Shown one piece after another: positions 7,919 through 16,734 of a stretch of DNA of 64,000 bases (positions are counted from its first letter, which is position 1; the number at the start of each line of letters is the position of its first letter). Where the stretch lies: NCBI GenBank assembly GCA_031253955.1, contig JAIRVJ010000128.1, positions 24,714 to 88,713 on the forward strand. The letters run 5' to 3'. Source of the stretch: Burkholderiaceae bacterium (lineage in GTDB: Bacteria; Pseudomonadota; Gammaproteobacteria; Burkholderiales; Burkholderiaceae_C). Under the pieces are notes generated by a model. The model saw only the letters and a list, made by a program, of their open reading frames with translations, did not search any database and was not told the origin of the DNA. The translations under genes and the position numbers were made by a program.

Positions 7919-9088
7919 ATGAAATTCCCTCTTCGCCGCATGATTGCCGGCGGCTGCCTGCTAGCGGCCCTGCTGCCGATGCAGGCTTGCCGGCAACAGG
8001 AAAACGCTCCTGCGCCCGCGCCGCCTCCGGCCGCGCCGCCGCAAAGCGTCACGCTTGATGCCGGGCAGGCCGGGCAAATCCGCGTGGAGGCGGCCAGCGA
8101 GCGCGATTTCGCGCCGCAGGTGCAAGCGCCCGGCCATGTGGATTTCGATCAGGATCACCTGGCCCAGGTTTCCTCGCCGTGGGCGGGCCGCGTGCAGCAG
8201 GTGTTCGTCAAGGCAGGTGATGTGGTGCGCCGGGGCCAGCCGCTGTTTTCGGTTGCCAGCCCCGACTTGGCCCAGGCCGAAGGCGCGCTAATCGGCGCGC
8301 AAGGCACTTGGGCGCAAGCCAAGGCCGCGCTGCAACGCGCCCAGGGCCTGGCGCAGGCGCAGGCCAACGCGCCGCGCGATCTGGAGCAGGCCGTCTCCGA
8401 CGAGCAGACCGCCGCCGGCAACTACCAGGCCGCGCGGCAGGCGCTGCGCCTGTACGGCAAGAGCGAGGCGGAGATTGACGGCATCGCCGCCGCCCGGCGG
8501 GTCGATGGCCTGCTGCGCATCGACAGCCCGATGGAAGGCCGCGTGGCGACGCGCGCCATCGCTCCCGGCGCGTTGGTGCAGCCCAGCGACAGCCCCGCGC
8601 CCATGAGCATCGCCCCGTCTTCCACTCTGTGGCTGGTGGCTGACGTGACCGAGGCCGATGCCGCGCAAGTGCGCGCCGGTCAGGTCATGACGGCCACGCT
8701 GCCGGCGCTGCCCGGAGTGACTCTGGAAAGCAAGGTGGACTACGTGGGCAGCGCCTGCGACGCCGCCACGCACCGCGTGGCGGCGCGCGCCACGCTGCGC
8801 CAGGCCCCCGCCGGGCTGCTGCCGCAGATGCTGGCCGACATCACCATCCGCACCGCCGAACCCGTGCGGCAAGTGGCCGTGCCGATGGACGCGGTGGTAC
8901 GCGAAAGCGACGGCACGCTGGTGATTTTCGCCACCGCGGACGCCCTGACGTTTACCCGCCGTCCGGTGCAACTGGACGAGCCGCAAGGCGGCTATTACCC
9001 GGTGCGCTCCGGCCTGCAAGCGGGCGAGCGCATCGCCGCCTCGGGCGCGCTGTTTCTGAGCAATGCGCTGGCGCTGCTGGCGCAGTAG
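7919..9088 (+). CDS. Efflux RND transporter periplasmic adaptor subunit (lipoprotein)
   Basis: A 389-residue membrane-fusion protein linking the RND pump to the outer-membrane channel. A lipoprotein signal peptide ends at LLPMQAC (ATG 7919 is the start matching it; a TTG 15 nt upstream is unlikely). There follow a biotinyl-lipoyl-like segment (SSPWAGRVQQVFVKAGDVVRRGQPLFSV), a helical hairpin of about 80 residues (ALIGAQGTWAQAK onward), and the beta-barrel and membrane-proximal domains. The family (CusB/CzcB-like) exports metals. The pump gene follows after 30 nt. Confidence 0.9.
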   Translation: MKFPLRRMIAGGCLLAALLPMQACRQQENAPAPAPPPAAPPQSVTLDAGQAGQIRVEAASERDFAPQVQAPGHVDFDQDHLAQVSSPWAGRVQQVFVKAGDVVRRGQPLFSVASPDLAQAEGALIGAQGTWAQAKAALQRAQGLAQAQANAPRDLEQAVSDEQTAAGNYQAARQALRLYGKSEAEIDGIAAARRVDGLLRIDSPMEGRVATRAIAPGALVQPSDSPAPMSIAPSSTLWLVADVTEADAAQVRAGQVMTATLPALPGVTLESKVDYVGSACDAATHRVAARATLRQAPAGLLPQMLADITIRTAEPVRQVAVPMDAVVRESDGTLVIFATADALTFTRRPVQLDEPQGGYYPVRSGLQAGERIAASGALFLSNALALLAQ

Positions 9089-9118
9089 CCGCTACGTCAC
9101 CAGCAGGAAAAAACAGCC

Positions 9119-12100
9119 GTGTTCAGAGGTCTGCTCGCATTCGCGCTGTCGCGCCGCTCCATCGTGTTGATGGCGCTGGCCGCTTTTGCGGTGGGCGGGC
9201 TGGTGGCCTACGGCAAGCTCAACATTGAGGCGTATCCCAATCCCGCGCCGGTGATTCTGGAAATTACCGCGCAAGCGCCGGGCCTCTCGGCCGAGGAGAT
9301 GGAGCGCAGCTATACGCGCCCGATGGAAGTGGGGCTGGCGACCACGCCGGGGGTGGATACGATCCGCTCGACTTCGTTTTACGGCCTCTCGTTCGTGCGC
9401 GTAACGTTCCGCTATGGCGTTGATTACACGCTGGCCTACACGCAGGCGGCGCTGAACCTGCAACAGAACGTCAGCCTGCCCGACGGCGTGCAGCCGCAGA
9501 TTCAGGCGTCCAGCCTGGTCGGCGAAATCTATCGTTATCAACTGATAGGTCCGCCGCATTTGAGCCTGACCGACCTGCGCACCTTGCAGGATTGGGTGGT
9601 CACGCGGCGGCTGCTGTCGGTGTCCGGCGTCGCGCAGGTGGTGACCTGGGGCGGCACAACCAAGGAGTACGAGGTCGAGGCCGACGCGCGCAAGCTCCAG
9701 GGCTACAACATCACGCTGCCGCAACTGATCGCCGCCATAGCCAACGCCAACACCAACGTGGGCGGGCGCACCGTCAACATCGGGCAGCAGTCGGTCAACA
9801 TCCGCGGCGTCGGCCTGATCCGCGACACGCAGGACATCGGCAACATCGTGCTCACGCAGACAGGCGGCACGCCGGTGCTGGTCAAGGACGTGGCCAGGGT
9901 GTTCGTGGGCGCCACGCCGCGCTTGGGCAAGGCCGGGCGCGACGACGCGGACGACGTGGTCACCGGCATCGTGGTGATGAACCGCACCATGCAGACCAAC
10001 GAGGTGCTGGGCCGCGTCAAGGACGAAATCGAAAAGCTTAACCACGACGGCACGCTGCCGGCGGGCGTGCAGGCGGTGCCGTTTTACGACCGCGCCAGCC
10101 TGGTCAACGTGACCACGCAGACCGTGCTGCATAACCTGATCTTCGGCTGCCTGCTGGTGTTCCTGATCCAGTGGATGTTTCTGGGCGATCTGCGCAGCGC
10201 GATCATCGTCAGCGCGAACATTCCGGTCGCGCTGCTGTTTGCCATCATCATCCTGGTGCTGACGGGCGAATCGGCCAACCTGCTTTCGCTGGGCGCGGTG
10301 GACTTCGGCATCATCGTCGATTCGGCGGTGATCCTGATCGAGAACATCTTCCGCAATTTCCAGAAGCCCTTGGCCGAGCGCGAGCAACTGCTCAACGACC
10401 AGGCGCAGCGGTCGTTCGGAATGTACGAGCAGGGCGGCATCGCCTACGGCTGGCCCAAGCGCCTGCGCTTACTGTTCACCAGCGCCATCGAGGTGGATCG
10501 GGCGGTGCTGTTTTCCACGGCGATCATGGTGGCCGCCTTCATTCCCCTGTTCACCATGCAGGGCGTGGAAGGCCAGATCTTCGGTCCGATGGCGCGCACC
10601 TATGCGTATGCGCTGACCGGCGCGCTGATTGCCACGTTCACCGTCACGCCCGTGCTGGCCTCGCTGCTTTTGCCCGAGCATGTGGCGGAAACCGAAACCG
10701 TGTTCGTGCGCGCCATCCGCCGCGTGTATTCGCCGGTGTTGCGCTGGGCGCTGCGGCGGCGCAAGACCACGGTGGCCCTGGGCGGCGCGTTCCTGCTGGT
10801 GGCCGCGCTGCTGCTGCCGCGCATCGGCACCGAATTTCTGCCCGCGCTGGAAGAAGGCAACCTGTGGATCCGCGCCACCATGCCGGTCACGATCTCGCTG
10901 GAGGCGAGCATGGACAAGGCCAGCCGGATGCGGCAAATCGTCAAGTCGCACCCGGAGGTGATGACCGTCGTCTCGCAGCACGGCCGCCCGGACGACGGCA
11001 GCGATGCCGCGGGGTTTTACAACCTGGAGCTGTTCGCGCCGCTCAAGCCGCGCGAGCAATGGCCGGCTGGGCACACCAAGGAGGCGCTCGTCAGCGCCTT
11101 GCAAAAACAACTGGAAGGCGAGTTTCCCGGCGTGGAATTCAACTTCTCGCAGTACATCCAGGACAACATTCAGGAAGGGCTATCGGGCGTCAAGGGCGCC
11201 AATTCGGTGAAGATCATCGGCCCCGATCTGGCAGAACTGGAAAAACTGGCCGCCCAGGTGCTGCACGAGATCACGCAAGTCAAGGGCGTGCAAGACGCAG
11301 GCGTGTTCAGCGTGCTGGGCCAGCCCAACCTCAACATCACCATCGACCGCGCTAAGGCCGCGCGCCACGGCCTGAACACCGGCGACATCAATGCCGTGGT
11401 GCAGGCCGCCGCCGGCGGCACGACAGCCACCACCGTGCTGGAGGACGACCGCCAGTTCGACCTGGTGGTGCGGCTGGCGCCCCGCTACCGCTCCGACGTG
11501 CGCGCCATTGGCGACATTGCCGTCGGCACCTCCGCGCCATCGGGCGCGACCGCGTATGTGCCGTTGCGCGAGCTGGCGGCGATTTCGCTGGATACCGGCG
11601 CTTCGTACATCTATCACGAGCGCAACGAGCGGTTCATCCCGGTCAAATTCAGCGTGCGCGGGCGCGATCTGGGCAGCACCGTGCAAGAGGCGCAGGCGCG
11701 CATCGCCCGGCACGTAACGCTGCCCGCCGGCTATCACCTGGCCTGGGCCGGCGAGTTCGACAGCATGCGGCAGGCCGCGCAGCGGCTGGCGGTGGCGCTG
11801 CCGGTTGCGATCCTGCTCATCCTGGCGCTGCTCTACACCCTGTACGGCTCAGTGCGCGACAGCCTGCTCACGCTGGCGGCGATTCCGTTTTCCATTGCCG
11901 GCGGCATCATCGCGCTGTACGTTTCGGGCCTCAACTTGAGCGTGTCGGCGGGCATCGGTTTCATCTCGCTGTTCGGCGTGTCGGTGATGAGCGGGATTTT
12001 GGTGATCTCCTGGTTCAATCACCTGCTGTTTGCCGGGCGCACGGCGGTCGATGCGATGACCCTCGCCGCCGAAGAACGCATGCGCCCGACGCTGATGATG

Positions 12101-12304
12101 GCGTTTTCAGCCTGCATCGGCCTGCTGCCCGCCGCCCTGTCCACCGGCATCGGCAGCCAGGTGCAGCGGCCGCTGGCTACCGTAGTGGTGGGCGGCATGC
12201 TGCTAGGCCCCATCATGCTGCTGATCGTGGCCCCGGCCTTGCAGGTGATGATGGTGCAGTGGTCGCTGCGGCGCAAGGAACGCCGTTTGGGAGCGGCGTC
12301 ATGA
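9119..12304 (+). CDS. Heavy-metal type (HME) RND efflux pump, CzcA/CusA-like
   Basis: A 1061-residue inner-membrane proton antiporter with the usual two halves of six TM segments plus large periplasmic loops. The TM4 signature is DFGIIVDSAVILIEN, with Asp395, Asp401 and Glu408, the acidic triad that marks metal-exporting (HME) RND pumps rather than drug pumps. GTG 9119 is the start, preceded by AGGAAA. The stop overlaps the outer-membrane gene start in an ATGA junction. The metal is not predictable from what I can see, since Met-rich Cus-type clusters are not obvious. Confidence 0.93.
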   Translation: MFRGLLAFALSRRSIVLMALAAFAVGGLVAYGKLNIEAYPNPAPVILEITAQAPGLSAEEMERSYTRPMEVGLATTPGVDTIRSTSFYGLSFVRVTFRYGVDYTLAYTQAALNLQQNVSLPDGVQPQIQASSLVGEIYRYQLIGPPHLSLTDLRTLQDWVVTRRLLSVSGVAQVVTWGGTTKEYEVEADARKLQGYNITLPQLIAAIANANTNVGGRTVNIGQQSVNIRGVGLIRDTQDIGNIVLTQTGGTPVLVKDVARVFVGATPRLGKAGRDDADDVVTGIVVMNRTMQTNEVLGRVKDEIEKLNHDGTLPAGVQAVPFYDRASLVNVTTQTVLHNLIFGCLLVFLIQWMFLGDLRSAIIVSANIPVALLFAIIILVLTGESANLLSLGAVDFGIIVDSAVILIENIFRNFQKPLAEREQLLNDQAQRSFGMYEQGGIAYGWPKRLRLLFTSAIEVDRAVLFSTAIMVAAFIPLFTMQGVEGQIFGPMARTYAYALTGALIATFTVTPVLASLLLPEHVAETETVFVRAIRRVYSPVLRWALRRRKTTVALGGAFLLVAALLLPRIGTEFLPALEEGNLWIRATMPVTISLEASMDKASRMRQIVKSHPEVMTVVSQHGRPDDGSDAAGFYNLELFAPLKPREQWPAGHTKEALVSALQKQLEGEFPGVEFNFSQYIQDNIQEGLSGVKGANSVKIIGPDLAELEKLAAQVLHEITQVKGVQDAGVFSVLGQPNLNITIDRAKAARHGLNTGDINAVVQAAAGGTTATTVLEDDRQFDLVVRLAPRYRSDVRAIGDIAVGTSAPSGATAYVPLRELAAISLDTGASYIYHERNERFIPVKFSVRGRDLGSTVQEAQARIARHVTLPAGYHLAWAGEFDSMRQAAQRLAVALPVAILLILALLYTLYGSVRDSLLTLAAIPFSIAGGIIALYVSGLNLSVSAGIGFISLFGVSVMSGILVISWFNHLLFAGRTAVDAMTLAAEERMRPTLMMAFSACIGLLPAALSTGIGSQVQRPLATVVVGGMLLGPIMLLIVAPALQVMMVQWSLRRKERRLGAAS

Positions 12305-13824
12305 GCGGTTTTGTTTTTCTCCCTCTCCCGCTTGCGGGAGAGGGTTGGGGAGAGGGCCAGCCGAAGGCTGGCAGGCGCTTGTTTTTGCGCTGCTGGCCCA
12401 CGCTCGCCATCGCCCTGGCCGCCCTCGCCGGCTGCGCCGTAGGCCCCGACTACCAGCGCCCCGAAACCCCCGCTCCGGCCCAATTCACCCGCCAGCCGCT
12501 GGCGGCGACCAAGGGCAGCGAGCACGGCCCGGCGCAGCAGTGGTCGCCCGGCGCATCCATCAGCCAGACCTGGTGGCAAATGTTCGGCTCGCCTGCGCTC
12601 GATACCCGCGTGGAGCGCGCATTGGCCCATAACCCCGATCTGCAAGCGGCCACCGCCGCCCTGCTGCAAGCGCGGGAAAACGTCGCGGCCCAGCGCGCCG
12701 CGTTCTTTCCCACGGCGCAGCTTGGCTACACGCCGTCGCGCCAGCGCGAGGCGGTGGGCACGCTCTCGCCCAGCCTGGAGTCGGGCGCGGCAATTTACAC
12801 GCTGCACACCGCCCAACTCACCATCAGCTACGCCCCCGACGTGTTCGGGCTGAACCGCCGCACGGTGGAAGCGCTCGCGGCGCAGGCCGATAACCAGCGT
12901 TATCAGCTTGAAGCGGCGCGGTTGACCCTGGCCACCAATGTGGTCAACGCCAGCATCGAGGAAGCCGCGTTGCGCGCGCAGATCGAGGCCATCCAGGCCG
13001 TCATTGACGCGCAAACGCACGCGCTGGCGATCCTGCACGATCAGTTTCGCCTGGGCCACGCATCAGCCTTGGACGTGGCCGCGCAGGAAGGCGCGCTGGC
13101 GCAGGCGCGGCAAGCCCTGCCGCCTTTGGAAAAACAGTTGCAGCAAAACCGCGACCTGCTGGCAATTTTGTGCGGCGACACGCCCGATCAGGCCGGCGCG
13201 CCGCAGTTCGATCTGGAGCATTTCACCCTGCCGGTCACGCTGCCGCAAGGCGTGCCCTCGCAACTGGTCACGCAGCGTCCCGACGTGCGCGCCGCCGAAG
13301 AAAACGTGCGCGCCGCCAGCGCCCAGGTCGGCGTGGCCGTGGCCAACCGCCTGCCCCAGTTCACCTTGCAGGGCGCTTACGGTGGCAGTTCCACGGCGTT
13401 TGCCCGCATGTTCGCCGCCGACAACCTGTTCTGGTCCCTGGCCGGCAGCGTCAGCCAGACCCTGCTGGACTTCGGCGCGCTCGCGCACCAGCAGCGCGCC
13501 GCCGAAGCGGCCTTGCGGCAGGCGGCGGCGCAATACCGCGGCGCGGTGCTCGCGGCATTCCAGAACGTGGCCGATGCGCTCTACGCCATCGACGCCGACG
13601 CCCATGCGCTGGCCGCCGCCGATGACGCCGAACGCGCCGCCGCGCGCACGCTGGAACTTACCGGCAAGCAGCAGCAACTGGGCTACGTCGATGCGCTCAC
13701 CCTCATCAACGCGCAGCAGGCGTACCAGCAAGCGCGCGTCGCCCGCATCCAGGCCCAAGCCGCGCGCCTGAGCGACACGGCGGCGCTGATCCAGGCGCTG
13801 GGCGGTGGCTGGCAGGATTCGTGA
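12301..13824 (+). CDS. Outer-membrane efflux channel (NodT/OprM type lipoprotein) with a repeat inserted at its 5' end
   Basis: A 507-residue TolC-fold channel completing the tripartite pump. From about residue 35 it looks normal: a lipoprotein signal with lipobox LAGC, then the classical VGPDYQRPETPAP start of mature NodT-type channels and two OEP repeats (second near TQRPDVRAAEENVRAA). Residues 7-24, containing PLPLAGEGWGEGQPKAG, are encoded by an inverted copy of the 51-nt double-hairpin repeat (12321-12371), so the N-terminus ahead of the signal peptide is repeat-derived. True translation may start downstream at a TTG near 12378. ATG 12301 overlaps the pump's stop (ATGA). Confidence 0.88.
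   Translation: MSGFVFLPLPLAGEGWGEGQPKAGRRLFLRCWPTLAIALAALAGCAVGPDYQRPETPAPAQFTRQPLAATKGSEHGPAQQWSPGASISQTWWQMFGSPALDTRVERALAHNPDLQAATAALLQARENVAAQRAAFFPTAQLGYTPSRQREAVGTLSPSLESGAAIYTLHTAQLTISYAPDVFGLNRRTVEALAAQADNQRYQLEAARLTLATNVVNASIEEAALRAQIEAIQAVIDAQTHALAILHDQFRLGHASALDVAAQEGALAQARQALPPLEKQLQQNRDLLAILCGDTPDQAGAPQFDLEHFTLPVTLPQGVPSQLVTQRPDVRAAEENVRAASAQVGVAVANRLPQFTLQGAYGGSSTAFARMFAADNLFWSLAGSVSQTLLDFGALAHQQRAAEAALRQAAAQYRGAVLAAFQNVADALYAIDADAHALAAADDAERAAARTLELTGKQQQLGYVDALTLINAQQAYQQARVARIQAQAARLSDTAALIQALGGGWQDS
12321..12371 (-). repeat. 51-nt double-hairpin repeat, copy 2, inside a coding sequence
   Basis: Inverted copy of the repeat at 4423-4473. Going right to left it reads CCAGCCTTCGGCTGG, then CCCTCTCCCCAAC, then a hairpin CCCTCTCCCGC..GCGGGAGAGGG. 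It lies within the first 25 codons of the outer-membrane channel gene without breaking the frame. Confidence 0.88.
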
Positions 13825-13971
13825 CACCCGCCAACCGCTGCCCTAGGCTTTACTATTCGCATTGTCGGCTGCTTGTCTTTCCGTCCAGGTATTTTGGCGA
13901 GCCGCGATAACTTTGGGATGTATCGCACGCAGCCCCATCGTCATGCGGCTGTTTTTGTGTACCCTTATCCC

Positions 13972-15318
13972 ATGATCGGCGCTTTGTACGACCTGGCCAT
14001 TTGGGCGGCGCAGCCGCTGTTGCGGAGCAAATTGCGCCGCCGTGGGCGGGCCGAGCCAGGATATCTGCACGCGGTGGAAGAACGCTTTGGGCATTACACG
14101 CAGCCCCGCCAGCCTTCGGCTGCCCCTCTCCCCACCCCTCTCCCGCAAGCGGGAGAGGGAGCAAACGCCAATCCGCATGATGGGCAGCCGCTGATCTGGA
14201 TCCACGCCGTCTCGCTAGGCGAAACGCGCGCGGCGGCCATCCTGCTCCACGAATTGCGCGCGCGCTGGCCGCAGATGCGCCTGCTGCTCACGCACGGCAC
14301 GGCCACCGGGCGGGCCGAAGGCGGCAAGCTGCTGCGCGCGGGCGACGTGCAGGTCTGGCAGCCGTGGGATACGCCCGCCGCCACGCGGCGCTTTTACGCG
14401 CACTTTAGGCCCGACGCGGGCGTGCTGATGGAAACCGAAATCTGGCCGAACCTGATCGGCGAAGGCCGACGCGCGGGCGTGCCTATTGTTCTTGCCAATG
14501 CGCGCTTGTCGGAAAAATCCCTGCGCGGCGCGCGGCGCGCGGCGGCTGTGTTGCGCCCGGCTTACGCGGCCTTGTCTGCCGTGTGGGCGCAAACCGAGGC
14601 CGACGCCGCCCGCCTGCACCAGGCCGGAGCGCACGGCGTGGCCGTGCTCGGCAACCTGAAATTCGACGCCGCGCCCGACGCCACCGCCGTCGCGCGGGGG
14701 CAGGCTTGGCGCGCGCGGTGCGGCAAGCCCGTCGTCATGCTCGCCAGTTCGCGCGAAGGCGAAGAAGTCATGCTGCTGCAAGCCCTGCGCGCCCAGCCGC
14801 CGCGCCTGCCCATCCAGTGGCTGATCGTGCCGCGCCACCCGCAGCGGTTTGACGCCGTGGCCGATTTGATTGGCACGGCGGGCTGGCCCGTGAGCCGCCG
14901 CAGCGGGTGGGCCGATGACGCGCCACCAGCCGATGCCGCCAACGCTATTTGGCTGGGCGACAGCCTGGGTGAAATGGCCGCCTGGTACACGCTGGCCGAC
15001 GCCGCGCTGCTGGGCGGCAGCTTCGCGCCGCTGGGCGGGCAGAACCTGATTGAAGCGGCGGCCTGCGGCTGCCCGGTGCTCATGGGGCCGCACACCTACA
15101 ACTTCGACGAGGCCGCCCACCTGGCGCTGCAAGCAAACGCCGCGCTGCGCGCAGCCGGCATGGCCGACGCCGTGGCGCAAACCGCCGCCCTGCTGCAAGA
15201 GCGCGCGCAACACACCGCCATGACGCAAGCGGCCCGCGCCTTTGCCGCCAGCCAGCGCGGCGCAGCGCAACGCATGGCCGGGGCGCTGGCGCGGTTGCCT
15301 GGCATTGCGCGTTCGTAG
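13972..15318 (+). CDS. waaA: 3-deoxy-D-manno-octulosonic acid (Kdo) transferase, with an in-frame repeat insertion
   Basis: A 448-residue inner-membrane GT-B glycosyltransferase that adds Kdo to lipid IVA in lipopolysaccharide synthesis. It has an N-terminal membrane helix, the motif WIHAVSLGETRAA with probable catalytic Glu84, METEIWPNL, and the C-terminal donor site GGSFAPLGGQNLIEAAACGCPVLMGPH. Residues about 46-63 (containing APLPTPLPQAGEGA) come from the 51-nt repeat at 14109-14159; the catalytic Glu is near residue 60 in E. coli as I recall, so the offset of about 24 matches the insert. The stop TAG lies inside a GTAGGGG palindrome. ATG 13972 fits the family start better than the upstream frame. 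Confidence 0.93.
   Translation: MIGALYDLAIWAAQPLLRSKLRRRGRAEPGYLHAVEERFGHYTQPRQPSAAPLPTPLPQAGEGANANPHDGQPLIWIHAVSLGETRAAAILLHELRARWPQMRLLLTHGTATGRAEGGKLLRAGDVQVWQPWDTPAATRRFYAHFRPDAGVLMETEIWPNLIGEGRRAGVPIVLANARLSEKSLRGARRAAAVLRPAYAALSAVWAQTEADAARLHQAGAHGVAVLGNLKFDAAPDATAVARGQAWRARCGKPVVMLASSREGEEVMLLQALRAQPPRLPIQWLIVPRHPQRFDAVADLIGTAGWPVSRRSGWADDAPPADAANAIWLGDSLGEMAAWYTLADAALLGGSFAPLGGQNLIEAAACGCPVLMGPHTYNFDEAAHLALQANAALRAAGMADAVAQTAALLQERAQHTAMTQAARAFAASQRGAAQRMAGALARLPGIARS
14109..14159 (+). repeat. 51-nt double-hairpin repeat, copy 3, in frame inside waaA
   Basis: CCAGCCTTCGGCTG, CCCCTCTCCCCACC and the hairpin CCCTCTCCCGC-AA-GCGGGAGAGGG, 51 nt in total. Because 51 is a multiple of three, it adds 17 codons without a frameshift. 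It sits in the surface loop between the membrane-proximal helix region and the first conserved motif of waaA. Confidence 0.9.
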
Positions 15319-15342
15319 GGGCGGAAAATTTTTTGCCCTTAC
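15315..15342. repeat. GTAGGGGCG palindrome at the waaA stop codon
   Basis: A 28-nt near-perfect palindrome (GTAGGGGCGG..TTGCCCTTAC). Its TAG (15316-15318) is the stop codon of waaA. It is followed directly by an AT-rich element. Confidence 0.85.
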
Positions 15343-15351
15343 GCTACGCTA

Positions 15352-15452
15352 GATTTTCTATAGCTTGATACCTTGATTTATATTTTATTTACCAGTATTT
15401 TATATGCCAAATATATACAATAAATTGGCTTAAAGCTCTCAAATTGAGAGTT
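15352..15452. repeat. AT-rich AATAGCT element, copy 3
   Basis: It begins ATTTTCTATAGCTTGATACC and ends TTAAAGCTCTCAAATTGAGAG; the right end is more divergent than in other copies. It lies in a convergent gap. Confidence 0.65.
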
Positions 15453-15470
15453 ACCACTTTCAAACGCCAA

Positions 15471-15613
15471 GGCGATCGCATCTAAATTCCATGAGTTGAA
15501 TTTCGACGCGACAAATAACACTTGTGCCGTCGTAGGGGCGAAAAATTTTTCGCCCCTACATCCGTGCTCCATCGCCAACTGGTTGATTCTTAAGAAATTC
15601 AGATGCGATCGCC
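15471..15613. repeat. 143-nt MITE-like element with GGCGATCGCATCT inverted ends and a central perfect palindrome
   Basis: The left arm GGCGATCGCATCTAAATT (15471-15488) is the inverse of the right arm AAATTCAGATGCGATCGCC (15595-15613), with 13 nt perfect and 17 of 18 overall. In the middle, 15532-15559 is a 28-nt perfect palindrome of the GTAGGGGCGAAAAA type. TTTCAAACG occurs just outside both ends (15458-15466 and 15617-15625), which could be a duplicated target or part of another repeat family. Confidence 0.75.
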
Positions 15614-15633
15614 CTGTTTCAAACGCTCAACGC

Positions 15634-16656
15634 TCAGGGTTCCCCCAAGCCCAGCCCTTTGGTGAGCTGCCGGTAGATGGGCCACGTGCGTTCGATGAAC
15701 TTGCGGGCCGCCGCGCCTGTCAAGGGAGGCTGATCTTCCGCCATCAATTCATTGACCGACTTCATGCGGCTGGACTGGGTGAAGGACTGCGCCACCAGTT
15801 CCGCCACGCGCTCAAGAATGCTGGCGGGCGTGCCGGCGGGCGCGAAGAGAACATTGGTTTCTTCCAGATCCTGGAACGCCGGCCCGGTGAACCCCACCTC
15901 GGCCCAGGTGGGAACCGCAGGCAGGCGCGGCGAACGCTTGCGCGTGAACACCAGCAGCGGGCGCACCGTGCCTTGCGCGATGGCGCCGCCAAGCGAGGTG
16001 AGCGAGGCCGCGCCGATGTCCACCGAGCCGGAGTAAAGATCGACCAGCATCGGTCCCGATCCCTTGTAATTGACGATGTTGAATTCCGCTCCGGTAGATT
16101 TAATGATTTCCGTGAGCATGATCTGCCAGCCGGAGCCGATGGCGTAATTGCCCGCGTTGACGGGTTTCTGCTTGGCGTAGGCAATCAGCTCTTCAAAAGA
16201 GCGGACGGGGAAATTCTTGTTGGCCGTCACGGTGATCGGCCCCACGCCCAGGGAAGCGATCGGCACCAGGTCCTTGTCCACATCGATGGGCATCTTGCGC
16301 AGCATCACGGGCGCTTGCGCCAGTTGGCTGTTGAGCGAGATCAGCAGCGTGTAGCCGTCCGGGTTGGCCTTGGCGACGGCGGTGGCGGCAATCATGCTGA
16401 CGCCGCCCGCCCGGTTTTCCACGATCACCGGCACGCCAAGCTGCTGCGAAAACCAGTCGGCCAGCGCCCGCGCCGTGGCGTCGTTGGACGAGCCGGGCGC
16501 CTGCGCGGCGATGATCCGAATGGGTTTGGATGGCCACGCGGCCTCGGCCAAGGCACGCACGCCATACAGCCCGGCGGCGAGCGCCGCGCCGCAAAGCGCC
16601 GTTCGGCGAGAGATCATCCCATCGGCTGACGAGGGTGTGCGAACGGCCATGTTCAT
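15634..16656 (-). CDS. Bug family tripartite tricarboxylate transporter substrate-binding protein
   Basis: A 340-residue periplasmic receptor (TctC/Bug family) that captures a carboxylate-type ligand. A signal peptide with a twin-arginine-like start (ISRRTALCGAALAAG) is followed by the standard Bug beginning WPSKPIRIIAAQAPGSSNDATARALADWFSQQ. ATG 16656 has GGAG 3 nt upstream. No TctA/TctB membrane genes are near. It is divergent from an enoyl-CoA hydratase gene over a 78-nt gap, which suggests joint control and a CoA-linked fate of the ligand. Confidence 0.9.
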   Translation of the reverse strand: MNMAVRTPSSADGMISRRTALCGAALAAGLYGVRALAEAAWPSKPIRIIAAQAPGSSNDATARALADWFSQQLGVPVIVENRAGGVSMIAATAVAKANPDGYTLLISLNSQLAQAPVMLRKMPIDVDKDLVPIASLGVGPITVTANKNFPVRSFEELIAYAKQKPVNAGNYAIGSGWQIMLTEIIKSTGAEFNIVNYKGSGPMLVDLYSGSVDIGAASLTSLGGAIAQGTVRPLLVFTRKRSPRLPAVPTWAEVGFTGPAFQDLEETNVLFAPAGTPASILERVAELVAQSFTQSSRMKSVNELMAEDQPPLTGAAARKFIERTWPIYRQLTKGLGLGEP

Positions 16657-16734
16657 TGCTCCAAAAAACCGCAAAACCGTAAAACCGTAAACTGTAGCTG
16701 AGCCGGATTTCAAACCCCTTGCCGCTTTGCCGAC

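Larger units (their letters stand above)
15319..15633. other. 315-nt gap filled with repeats, no gene seen
   Basis: The gap lies between convergent waaA and a Bug receptor gene. It contains, in order, the rest of a GTAGGGG palindrome, an AT-rich AATAGCT element (15352-15452), a MITE-like element with GGCGATCGCATCT ends (15471-15613) and a GTTTGAGCG-type repeat (about 15616-15638) that runs to the stop codon of the Bug gene. No protein-like open frame was found. Confidence 0.8.

Noticed and set aside
15471..15613. GCGATCGC motif read as a sign of cyanobacterial DNA (HIP1)
   Set aside because: Only the two arms of one element carry it; all surrounding genes are betaproteobacterial.
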